Positions 1-6,370 of a stretch of DNA of 14,251 nucleotides are shown here, piece after piece (within the stretch, counting starts at the first letter, position 1; each line of letters begins with the position of its first letter). The notes beneath the pieces are model-generated. The model had not been told where the DNA came from. It saw nothing but the letters and a program-made list of their open reading frames with translations, and did no database searches. The translations under genes and the position numbers were made by a program. The stretch comes from Psychrobacter sp. UBA3480 (GTDB lineage Bacteria > Pseudomonadota > Gammaproteobacteria > Pseudomonadales > Moraxellaceae). The DNA is taken from assembly GCF_002377945.1 (NCBI RefSeq), contig NZ_DFQV01000021.1:1-14251 (forward strand), read 5' to 3'.

Positions 1-420
1 TAGTTTAGCTTTGAAGCTTTCTTTGATGAGCTATAAAAGTAACTTATCCTACGATTTGAAAGAGGTTGTTAGCTATATTATGAATATGTGCCAAGTTTGA
101 GTACAAGCATACTAGATGTCAAAAGGATTCCACATATAGTTGATAAAACAGATTCAGTTAAGGTTTGCCATAGTGACGATTGCAATGATTACTTAGCCAT
201 GACATGTACATTATATTTGAACGGCTACTAACTAAACTGATTGTTATTTATGATATAGACATAATCCCATGAACTTATCATCGGGTACTGTCCGTTTAAC
301 ATAATATACATTATACGAAAACAAACCAACGGTTTTAGTAGTTAGGCGAAAAACCATTTATACCATGTCATTCTTATACCTTAGATCAGATTTAATATGA
401 GTTTGAGTTATAGACTTTTA
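1..420. other. Gene-free left end carrying a Xer site
   Basis: I see no convincing coding region on either strand; all reading frames are short and none has a ribosome binding site with a plausible start. The only clear element is the Xer-like site at 294-321. A weak inverted repeat (GGTTTT and AAAACC, around 334-355) lies just downstream of the minus-strand gene that ends at 421. It could help terminate that gene, but it is too poor to call separately. Confidence 0.6.
294..321 (-). other. dif: dif-like XerC/XerD recombination site
   Basis: Read on the minus strand this is an 11-base XerC-type arm TTTTCGTATAA, a 6-base centre TGTATA, and an 11-base XerD-type arm TTATGTTAAAC. Compared with the E. 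coli dif site as I remember it, 23 of 28 positions match, including an unbroken run of 20 over the centre and the XerD arm. The mismatches lie in the outer XerC arm and the last base of the XerD arm. XerC and XerD act at such sites to resolve chromosome dimers at the terminus (dif). The same architecture on plasmids and integrated elements (pdif) moves gene modules. The TGTATA centre favours a chromosomal dif, while the TTTTCGTATAA arm also resembles plasmid sites of Moraxellaceae. Which of the two it is cannot be settled from this window. Confidence 0.75.
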
Positions 421-912
421 CTAACGACAAGTTTCAAGCAAATGCTGACGCAACGTTTTGCCATCCTGATCTAAAACCACATCTGCGACTTGGCAAGTTT
501 TATCATTATCATCACATGACAGCTCATAATAAATATCGCTACCTTGTGCCAAGCTAACCTGAACCAATCCTTGATCAGTTATTGAAAATTTTTTGTCTTG
601 CGTATAGTCAGGATCTTGCGAGTTCCAAAGTACATCGTAATCTATATTGCAGGACGTCTGAGTTTTATCAAAATATGCTTGCTCAAGTTGCATCGCTGCT
701 TGCAAGTCAGCATCAGCATATTGCTGCAGCACTACAGGATTACTCATACCTTGGTCATCAATATCTTGTTGGTACATTTTCGTGATGGTCGCAATCTTTA
801 TATCAGCCATGGCATTTTGTTTCTGATCTACTTTTGGTACATCCGCTATAGCGTGACCGACAGGCATCAGTCCTATGGTCAATAGTAATGTCAGCGATTT
901 ATATGTTGGCAT
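421..912 (-). CDS. Exported four-cysteine protein of unknown function
   Basis: A 163-residue protein I cannot assign to a named family. Residues 1-23 form a typical Sec signal peptide: a lysine near the start, a hydrophobic stretch, and a likely cut after HAIA, before DVPKV. The mature part, probably periplasmic, has four cysteines (about 88, 133, 140 and 162), an even number consistent with two disulfides. It has an acidic, glutamine-rich helical first half and a probable beta-rich second half. The pattern faintly recalls small periplasmic NTF2-like/DUF3828 proteins, which is only a guess. The ATG is preceded by a weak AGAGA ribosome binding site. It is transcribed away from the lipoprotein gene to its right, with about 200 bases between the two starts. 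It is a real gene because of the signal peptide and uninterrupted length; its function is unknown. Confidence 0.75.
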   Translation of the reverse strand: MPTYKSLTLLLTIGLMPVGHAIADVPKVDQKQNAMADIKIATITKMYQQDIDDQGMSNPVVLQQYADADLQAAMQLEQAYFDKTQTSCNIDYDVLWNSQDPDYTQDKKFSITDQGLVQVSLAQGSDIYYELSCDDNDKTCQVADVVLDQDGKTLRQHLLETCR

Positions 913-985
913 GGTGTTCTCTACGGGCTTTTATCCTATGAATGTTACAGTCTATTACATCATAGCCATATTAGGACTCTGCTGT

Positions 986-1015
986 ATTATCGTATCATTC
1001 AGGTTTACTTACCAA
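986..1015 (-). promoter_or_regulatory. Possible promoter for the four-cysteine protein
   Basis: Read on the minus strand there is TTGGTA (4 of 6 to the -35 consensus), an 18-base gap, and GATAAT (5 of 6 to the -10 consensus). It lies about 75 bases upstream of the ATG at 912 in the shared intergenic region. The match is moderate, so this is a suggestion only. Confidence 0.3.
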
Positions 1016-1114
1016 AATATCGATTACATAGCGATTTTATGGTATTTTTTACGGGTTCCCATGACAATTTATAGTGATGTTTCTTTCGCTAATAACTGTG
1101 CTAAGGATGATTTT

Positions 1115-1783
1115 ATGATGACATTACCTGCGTTTTTTAAGGAAAAATCTGCGACATTAGCCTCTAGTAGTCTTCTGCTATTCACTCTAGCTGCGACAGG
1201 TTGTCAGTCTGCTTCTGAGTCCAGTGAAGCCATTGTATCTCAGCCAACCAGTAGCTCATCAACACCTAGTAATGCTGATATCAGTCAGCAAACCCTTAGG
1301 CAGCAAGCGTTACGTATACAGCGCGCACTGGCAAATAAGGACTTTTCTAGAATCACTAATGATATCCATCCAACACGTGGTGTTCGTTTTTCGATGTACG
1401 CTTATGTACGGCCTGAGTCAGATAGAGTCTTTAGCCGCGGGCAATTTGCACAGTATTTACAGCAGTCCAATATCCAATTTACTTGGGGCGAAAAAGACGG
1501 TACTGGCGATCTATTGGTCACGCCGTTGCCTACTTATTTGGATACTTGGGTGGATGGTAAAAAATTCAATAACGCTAGCATCAATGTCAATGAATTCAAA
1601 AATAATGGTAACTCTATCAATAACTTAAAACAGATATACCAAACATCAGATGTTGTAGAATTTTATTATAAAGGCACGGATGAGTATGATGGTATGGACT
1701 GGCGTGTTTTGCGCTTGGTATTTGATGAGTATCAAGGCAAGCGATATCTGGTGGCCATTATTAATGATCAATGGACGGTTTAA
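1115..1783 (+). CDS. Lipoprotein of unknown function, conserved family
   Basis: A 222-residue predicted lipoprotein. The frame is open from 875, but the start is placed at ATG 1115 (a second ATG follows at 1118). AAGGA at 1103-1107 lies 7 bases upstream, and a lipoprotein signal peptide begins there: two lysines, a hydrophobic run, then a lipobox ending ATGC with the lipidated cysteine at residue 30. After a Ser/Thr/Gln-rich linker (about 31-60) comes a compact domain. It has a motif HPTRGVRFSMYAYV (about 87-100), aromatic and glycine residues around FTWGEKDGTG, and a C-terminal segment with GMDWR and INDQWTV. I recall closely similar motifs in uncharacterised lipoproteins of Firmicutes, so the domain is widespread though unnamed. 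It is probably anchored in the inner or outer membrane facing the periplasm. It stands alone as a transcription unit. No enzymatic residues are evident. Confidence 0.8.
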   Translation: MMTLPAFFKEKSATLASSSLLLFTLAATGCQSASESSEAIVSQPTSSSSTPSNADISQQTLRQQALRIQRALANKDFSRITNDIHPTRGVRFSMYAYVRPESDRVFSRGQFAQYLQQSNIQFTWGEKDGTGDLLVTPLPTYLDTWVDGKKFNNASINVNEFKNNGNSINNLKQIYQTSDVVEFYYKGTDEYDGMDWRVLRLVFDEYQGKRYLVAIINDQWTV

Positions 1784-1858
1784 GGTGTAGAAAAACGATT
1801 GCCCGATAACTTTTATAAGGCTTGTTTAAAGTGGCAGCCTACTCTATCTGGTTATAAA

Positions 1859-1888
1859 TGCTATATATTCAATTAAAAATATATAGCA
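1859..1888. repeat. Perfect 11-bp inverted repeat (hairpin)
   Basis: TGCTATATATT at 1859-1869 and its exact complement AATATATAGCA at 1878-1888 enclose an 8-base loop. It lies 75 bases after the lipoprotein stop and 30 bases after the end of the broken RhuM gene, which converges on it. It may serve as a weak terminator for one or both, but the stem is AT-rich and no good T-run follows on either strand. Confidence 0.4.
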
Positions 1889-1918
1889 GCTTGTGTTACA
1901 TGGTCTTTGGTATAGTTT

Positions 1919-2373
1919 TTAATGACAAGCTTTGTCAGTTTTAAACTCGGGACTTTGTGCGGTTTTTTTGATTAATTTTAGCGCTCGTTGTAGCTCGCTT
2001 GAGTTTTTATAGAAGCGCTGTTGATTGAGCTTATAGCCTTGTACTAAGTATTCACGTAGTCGCTGCGTTGCCCAACGCCTAAATTGTACGCCTTGAGGAG
2101 ATCTGATGTTATAACCGGCTGATATAACCACGTCTAAGTCATAAAAAATCACCGGACAGTCTGAATTTGCAATATGCATTTTTTGAATATTAATTTTCTC
2201 AGTGATTTCTTCATTTTTTATGGCATTAGCGATATGACGAGAAATTACTGATTAATTACGACCAAACAACTCGGTCATTTGTGCTTGTGACAGCCAGACA
2301 GCCTCTTGCTCGAAACGTACATCCACTTGCGCCTTTCCATCAGCACTTTAATAGTTCTCTACTTTTTCCCCAT
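1919..2373 (-). pseudogene. Decayed RhuM-family gene, N-terminal remnant
   Basis: The intact piece (2179 down to 1919) encodes 86 residues with the RhuM-family signature: FYDLDVVISAGYNIRSPQG, then QFRRWATQRLREYLVQGY. Reading upstream in the same frame continues the family pattern (DGKAQVDVRFEQEAVWLSQA, MTELFGRN, SVISRHIANAIKNEE). It is broken by in-frame TAA codons at 2252-2254 and 2348-2350, both readily explained as CAA to TAA changes. The probable original ATG (2373) is out of frame with the rest, implying an additional small indel. The C-terminus stops shortly after QSPEF, where family members usually continue for well over 100 residues, so it is also truncated. RhuM-like proteins are found on genomic islands, including Salmonella pathogenicity island 3, and have an N-terminal DNA-binding-like region. 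Their activity is poorly known. Here it is a non-functional relic of an acquired gene. Confidence 0.75.
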
Positions 2374-2469
2374 TATCACTTATAGTATTAATTACCTCAA
2401 CTTCCCCAATTCCAATATGCTTATGCTGTCTTAAATACAGCTTACTATCACCATCTCTATAAATATCAT

Positions 2470-3213
2470 TTATAACGGCGCCTGACGAAAGAATTTCGCC
2501 ATAATCTGATAAATATCCGGATAAGCATCAACTAGCTTTTGTGGCGTTTCAAAAAATACTTCACTGAGAACGGCAAAAAACTCCGCAGGATTGGTCGCTC
2601 CATACCGATCAAGCCCTGACTTGCGATGTGTTTGAAAATTTTCAAAATCGCGGCTCATAATCTGTGTCCAGTTTGCAGGATCCATATCAGGTTGCATCGG
2701 CGGAAAGCCATTGGCGCGGCCATTCATCATATCGAGTTTATGCACAAACTCATGAATGACAACGTTGTGTCCATCACGTTCTCCTGAGTGCTTGGCATCT
2801 TTCCATGAAAGAATGACAGGCCCTCGCAGCCATGCTTCTCCGCTACGGTGTTGACTGCCTTTGTGAACGATACCAAACTCATCTACTGTAGTGCTATCAC
2901 TCTTGTACGAGCCAGGATAAATGATGATGGATGACCAACCAGCATACCAGTCAAGACCTAAGTTCAAGATAGGCAAACAGGCTTGTAGTGCAATCGATTG
3001 TCTCACAGCATTGGTAATCTCAAAACCTTGTGCACCAGTGATGGATTTATCAGCCAAAAATAACGTTGCGAGCTCAAACAGATGTAATAGCTCATCGGTA
3101 CTTAATCGATCCAATATAACAATACGTTCGGCTGCCTTTTTCCAGTCAGCCTGAGTAAATTCGCTATTGTCTAGTATACGCTGTTCGCGCCAGTCTTTTA
3201 TGATGCCAAACAT
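2470..3213 (-). CDS. mtfA: MtfA family zinc-dependent peptidase
   Basis: A 247-residue cytosolic zinc metallopeptidase of the M90 family. In E. coli, MtfA binds the glucose repressor Mlc (DgsA) and relieves repression of ptsG, and it also has aminopeptidase activity. The gluzincin motif HEFVH is at residues 154-158, followed by KLDMMNG. The downstream NPAEFFAVLSEVFFE (about 208-222) supplies the third zinc ligand, probably E211. The N-terminal WREQRIL and the segment GPVILSWKDAKHSG are also family-typical, and the length equals that of usual members. The start is taken at ATG 3213, preceded by GGATAGGGGTGG. A GTG at 3246 would add 11 residues but lacks a ribosome binding site. The gene appears monocistronic and its stop overlaps the far end of the decayed RhuM region. 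Whether an Mlc partner exists in this organism cannot be seen here. Confidence 0.9.
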   Translation of the reverse strand: MFGIIKDWREQRILDNSEFTQADWKKAAERIVILDRLSTDELLHLFELATLFLADKSITGAQGFEITNAVRQSIALQACLPILNLGLDWYAGWSSIIIYPGSYKSDSTTVDEFGIVHKGSQHRSGEAWLRGPVILSWKDAKHSGERDGHNVVIHEFVHKLDMMNGRANGFPPMQPDMDPANWTQIMSRDFENFQTHRKSGLDRYGATNPAEFFAVLSEVFFETPQKLVDAYPDIYQIMAKFFRQAPL

Positions 3214-3326
3214 ATACGCCACCCCTATCCTTTTAATATTTCGCACACATTGGTATTACTGAATCTGAAAATTATATCGGCAATCAGCAATATGCCCTTA
3301 TAATTTATATATGGAAATATATAAGC

Positions 3327-3362
3327 AAAAAACGCTGCTCATAAATGAATTATTGAGCAGCG
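3327..3362 (-). terminator. Rho-independent terminator of the M28 autotransporter
   Basis: On the minus strand a perfect 9-bp stem, CGCTGCTCA (3354-3362) with TGAGCAGCG (3333-3341), has a 12-base loop and is followed directly by six T residues. It begins 25 bases after the stop of the autotransporter gene. This is a textbook intrinsic terminator that also separates this gene from mtfA. Confidence 0.93.
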
Positions 3363-3387
3363 CAGGCTTACATCTACACATTAAGAT

Positions 3388-5442
3388 TTAAAATTGATAT
3401 TGCAAGCCTAGTTGTACTGAGCTGTCTTTATCATCACGTGCAAAGGTGGTATCACCATTCAGATAGGCATAAACGTTTTTATGAACCTTGTTACTCACAC
3501 TCAGCTCAAAATGTCCATAGTCGTCATCTTTATCTGTTTGGGTAATACTAACATTTCTCGTTTGACCGTCAGCTAAAGACGTTGTCGATAAACTATCTGT
3601 TAAACCATCGTCGATCACATGCACGTAAGCGATTTTACTTTGAAGTTTGGCAGGCGTACCCATCAAATTAAAACCATACTGCAACTGATAACCAAGCTCT
3701 GAATCCCATGCCTCACTAGAGGTGCTATCAACCTTTAGTGCAGTACGAGAATCAGCATTGCCACTGGTATAACCATCTATGTCTGTATCACTGTAATTCA
3801 GACCCAAAAAGGCACCATGCGCGACGTTTTTCTTGATAATAAAATTATAGCCAAGCTCATTGTATGCGCTAAACACATCAGCATCAGAACTACCGCGTTC
3901 GCTATTGTTGATAATGTTGATGCCGTCATTACCATCCAGTGTTACCGTTCTATTAACATCCAAGTCATGTTTAGATAAGCTCAGAGATGTGGTGTTCCAC
4001 CAAGCCGTGTCTTTTCCGCCCAATAAAGAATAGGCTTGAATGCCATAGCTTGTATCTTTTTTAATACCATTTTCTATGCCTTTATTGTTTTGATTAGCCG
4101 CTTGCACACCTGCGCCAACACGCCATCTCGGCTGTATAGTATATTCGCCATATAGACCAATATTGGCGCGAGTGCCCTCTTGCACCTCATCAGCATCCAC
4201 GTAGCTTTGAGATCCATCTACCCAAACCTGAGTACGCGACTCGGAATCAAAAGGCTTCGCATCATCGAGAGTATGTAATGCCAAAGCATTGGCACGCTCA
4301 AGCACCGCTGAATGTGAGTCGGTAGCATTAATTTTTAACGCAGCACCCATCGTGTTTTGCAAATTGATGGCGCTCTTGGTTGATGCGATGATATCAGCAT
4401 TGGTTTGCTCCACAATCAATCTGCTAATGATACGTGAGTAGTCTCGAATTCTTTGCGCTATGCGTTCTTCACCAAAAGCCGCAGTAAGTACTTCTTCGTT
4501 ATCTAATGCAGGGTTATGCCACGTATAGCCGCCTGGAATATCTGGGTTTTCAGTTTGCGTATAACCATCATAATCAGGCCCAAGGCCCCAGTTAGTCGCT
4601 TCAAACCCGACGACCTGCATGACGCTATCAAAAGACTCCTGATCGCTACAGCAGCCAACGCCATAAGGCTCGTATGGCTCTGTCTCACCTGGTGCAATAA
4701 TGGCTGGATTGACTTCTAGTGTAATACCAAGCTCTTTAGCAATGCGCAGTGCATTTTCACGCAAACTTACATTGGCAGCCACTTCGTTGCCATCATTGTC
4801 ATAAGCATTTCGCCCTGCATTGGCATACATTTTGTCGCCTGTAATCAGACTGTCTAGGTTAATCATACCCAACGCTGTTGATTTTTCCGCGTCCGTTAGT
4901 TGATCAACAAACGCCCTTGACCCATTGAGACCGCCCTCCTCTGCACCAAATGCCACAAATTGGATGTCATGCTCTGTCTCAATACCTGTCAGGTTTTTGG
5001 TCAACTCAGTTAAGACACCAGACCCAGAAGCATTATCGTCCAGTGCCTCTAGATTTGCATAGTTTGGATAGGCAACGGCAGAATCATAATGTGCGCCGAC
5101 AAATAGCGTTCTGTTGGTATCAGCCCTGCCTTTTTGAGTCACGACAACGTTATTACTCGTTAACGTCTGACCTCTGAACAAACCACGAGGCGCTACGAAA
5201 TCAAACGTTTGACGATTGACTTGGTTGTTACTGCCATCGATGGTCATGCGCTGCTGCATATAATTAGCGGCTTGGACTTCTTTATCGGAACCTGTATAAC
5301 GACCAGCATAATCACGGGCGAGCGTCAGCGCCGTTTCTGTACCATAATCACCGTAGTTGGCCTCTGCAAATACTTGCGAGCCTGTAAGCAGTGTCAGCGC
5401 TGCAACCACTGAAATCTTAAGCGGTGATAAATTAGTATCCAA
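3388..5442 (-). CDS. M28 aminopeptidase autotransporter (AaaA-like)
   Basis: A 684-residue surface protein. A signal peptide (residues 1-26, cut near VFA/EAN) leads into an M28 zinc peptidase domain (about 30-345). The expected two-zinc site is complete: H118 and D120 in GAHYDS, D135/D136 in DDNASGSG, catalytic E168 and ligand E169 in GAEEGG, D197 in INLDS, and H309 in YTWHN. A Cys-Cys pair at 264-265 sits close to the active site. After a helical linker (about 345-400), the C-terminal 280 residues are alternating aromatic/polar beta strands ending in LGLQYQF, typical of an autotransporter barrel with terminal Phe. The enzyme should be displayed on the outer membrane and release N-terminal amino acids from peptides. 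Pseudomonas aeruginosa AaaA, an arginine-specific aminopeptidase, has the same design. The start is TTG, supported by AAGGAG 7-8 bases upstream and by the need for the signal peptide; no ATG is nearby. Substrate specificity is not predictable. Confidence 0.92.
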   Translation of the reverse strand: MDTNLSPLKISVVAALTLLTGSQVFAEANYGDYGTETALTLARDYAGRYTGSDKEVQAANYMQQRMTIDGSNNQVNRQTFDFVAPRGLFRGQTLTSNNVVVTQKGRADTNRTLFVGAHYDSAVAYPNYANLEALDDNASGSGVLTELTKNLTGIETEHDIQFVAFGAEEGGLNGSRAFVDQLTDAEKSTALGMINLDSLITGDKMYANAGRNAYDNDGNEVAANVSLRENALRIAKELGITLEVNPAIIAPGETEPYEPYGVGCCSDQESFDSVMQVVGFEATNWGLGPDYDGYTQTENPDIPGGYTWHNPALDNEEVLTAAFGEERIAQRIRDYSRIISRLIVEQTNADIIASTKSAINLQNTMGAALKINATDSHSAVLERANALALHTLDDAKPFDSESRTQVWVDGSQSYVDADEVQEGTRANIGLYGEYTIQPRWRVGAGVQAANQNNKGIENGIKKDTSYGIQAYSLLGGKDTAWWNTTSLSLSKHDLDVNRTVTLDGNDGINIINNSERGSSDADVFSAYNELGYNFIIKKNVAHGAFLGLNYSDTDIDGYTSGNADSRTALKVDSTSSEAWDSELGYQLQYGFNLMGTPAKLQSKIAYVHVIDDGLTDSLSTTSLADGQTRNVSITQTDKDDDYGHFELSVSNKVHKNVYAYLNGDTTFARDDKDSSVQLGLQYQF

Positions 5443-5666
5443 ACTGCTTCTCCTTGGTTAAAGAACTATAAACGATACTGAAAAATAACCTAAAATAATG
5501 CAGTTTACAAGATAAAAGACATATGTTTGCTTACTTGATTTTTAAGTAAAGCGATGGATTATTTAAACGCTATGTACCTACCTGCGAGCAATATTTACGA
5601 ATCGCTGTTTAATATTTATTGTCACCTTCATACTGCTGATTTACCGGGTTATTCGGGAAGGCTTTA
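5443..5666. other. Intergenic region upstream of the autotransporter
   Basis: This 224-base AT-rich gap must hold the promoter of the autotransporter gene and the 3' end of the tetR transcript, both on the minus strand. I find no convincing -35/-10 pair and no good terminator. A small inverted repeat, TTACTT (5531-5536) and AAGTAA (5544-5549) with a 7-base loop, could be a regulator site or a chance hairpin. Confidence 0.4.
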
Positions 5667-6251
5667 TTAATACTTAGCTTTGGTTAGGTCAATGGCATCC
5701 AACTGAACTTCAACCACACGAAGTGCCATCGTCTTCCAGTCTAGCTCCAGTCCATCGGCGAACACCACATGGTGACTGATACTGACGTACCCATGTACGA
5801 TTGCCCAGATATCTAACGCTATTTGCCGACGTTCCGTCACGCTAGCCTCTTCTGATAAATAAGAACCTGCCACCCGAACCAACTTTGAAAACGCGCTATC
5901 TCTTGCTGCAATGGCCTCGATTGAGGGCTGATAACCTGCATCAGATTCCCCAAAAATCAGCCGATAGTGTGCTTCATATTTTTCTCCGACGTTGAGATAC
6001 CCTAGGCACGCCTCTAGCACTTGCTCTTTGTTTGCTCTACCCTCTGGAATGACATCCATGGCTTCACGAACGAGATTAAACCCTTCTATGTACAGCGCAT
6101 CTAGTATGCCTTGCTTACCTTGGAAGTGACTGTATATACCGATGGTGGACAGTCCTGCCCGCTTGGATATAGCGCGTACACTCAAGGCGTCCCCACCCCC
6201 TTCTAAGAAAAGCTCAGATGCGGCGTTTAGTATTTTGGTTCTGGCATCCAT
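5667..6251 (-). CDS. TetR/AcrR family transcriptional repressor
   Basis: A 194-residue one-component regulator. Residues 1-55 form the TetR DNA-binding domain: ARTKILNAASELFLEGG (helix 1) and LSVRAISKRAGLSTIGIYSHFQGKQ region (about 23-48, helix-turn-helix with the family-typical YSHF...K). The rest is a helical ligand-binding and dimerisation domain with no recognisable ligand signature. The start is taken at ATG 6251, preceded by GTGAG. The frame could open at a TTG at 6275, but that codon overlaps the best -10 box (6275-6280) and would not be transcribed. It is divergent from the oxidoreductase operon, and the shared region carries two palindromes. The simplest reading is that it represses both itself and that operon until a small molecule, perhaps a substrate of the oxidoreductases, binds. 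Confidence 0.9.
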   Translation of the reverse strand: MDARTKILNAASELFLEGGGDALSVRAISKRAGLSTIGIYSHFQGKQGILDALYIEGFNLVREAMDVIPEGRANKEQVLEACLGYLNVGEKYEAHYRLIFGESDAGYQPSIEAIAARDSAFSKLVRVAGSYLSEEASVTERRQIALDIWAIVHGYVSISHHVVFADGLELDWKTMALRVVEVQLDAIDLTKAKY

Positions 6252-6268
6252 TAGATTCTCACTATGTC

Positions 6269-6298
6269 TTGACAATTATAACAGTGTTATTCTAGTAT
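6269..6298 (+). promoter_or_regulatory. Promoter of the oxidoreductase operon
   Basis: A perfect -35 box TTGACA (6269-6274) is followed after 18 bases by TAGTAT (6293-6298, 4 of 6 to the -10 consensus). The left palindrome fills most of the spacer and the right one begins immediately after the -10. A bound TetR protein would block RNA polymerase. Confidence 0.65.
6275..6280 (-). promoter_or_regulatory. -10 box of tetR
   Basis: On the minus strand this reads TATAAT, a perfect -10 element, and lies inside the left edge of the left palindrome. The corresponding -35 region is poor. Transcription from here would start about 17 bases before the ATG at 6251, giving a short leader and excluding the upstream TTG as start. 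Confidence 0.55.
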
Positions 6299-6311
6299 AT
6301 AACACTGTTAT
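6278..6311. promoter_or_regulatory. Paired TetR operator
   Basis: Two 13-bp palindromes, ATAACAGTGTTAT (6278-6290) and ATAACACTGTTAT (6299-6311), are identical except for the central base. They are also exact reverse complements of each other, so the whole element is a 34-bp inverted repeat around an 8-base spacer. Their centres are 21 bp apart, two helical turns, placing two bound dimers on the same face of the DNA. The position over both divergent promoters makes this the expected binding site of the neighbouring TetR protein. Confidence 0.88.
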
Positions 6312-6370
6312 GTACAAACGATTATAAATTGATTGCATTGATAAAAACTCAACTTAAGAGTAAGGACGCT

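Noticed and set aside
200..226. A second Xer-like site (ACATTATATTTGAAC region)
   Set aside because: Only a few bases match one arm and there is no second arm at the required spacing.
582..885. Plus-strand open frames opposite the four-cysteine gene
   Set aside because: They overlap a gene with a signal peptide on the other strand, have no ribosome binding site and their sequences look like antisense translation.
875..1114. N-terminal extension of the lipoprotein to 875
   Set aside because: The extension would place 80 residues before the lipoprotein signal peptide, and the good ribosome binding site is at 1103-1107.
3214..3246. GTG start of mtfA at 3246
   Set aside because: There is no ribosome binding site, while ATG 3213 follows a GGGGTGG stretch and gives the usual family length.
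6329..6370. TTG start of the FAD oxidoreductase at 6329
   Set aside because: It adds 14 residues not needed by the Rossmann fold and lacks a ribosome binding site; ATG 6371 has TAAGGA.
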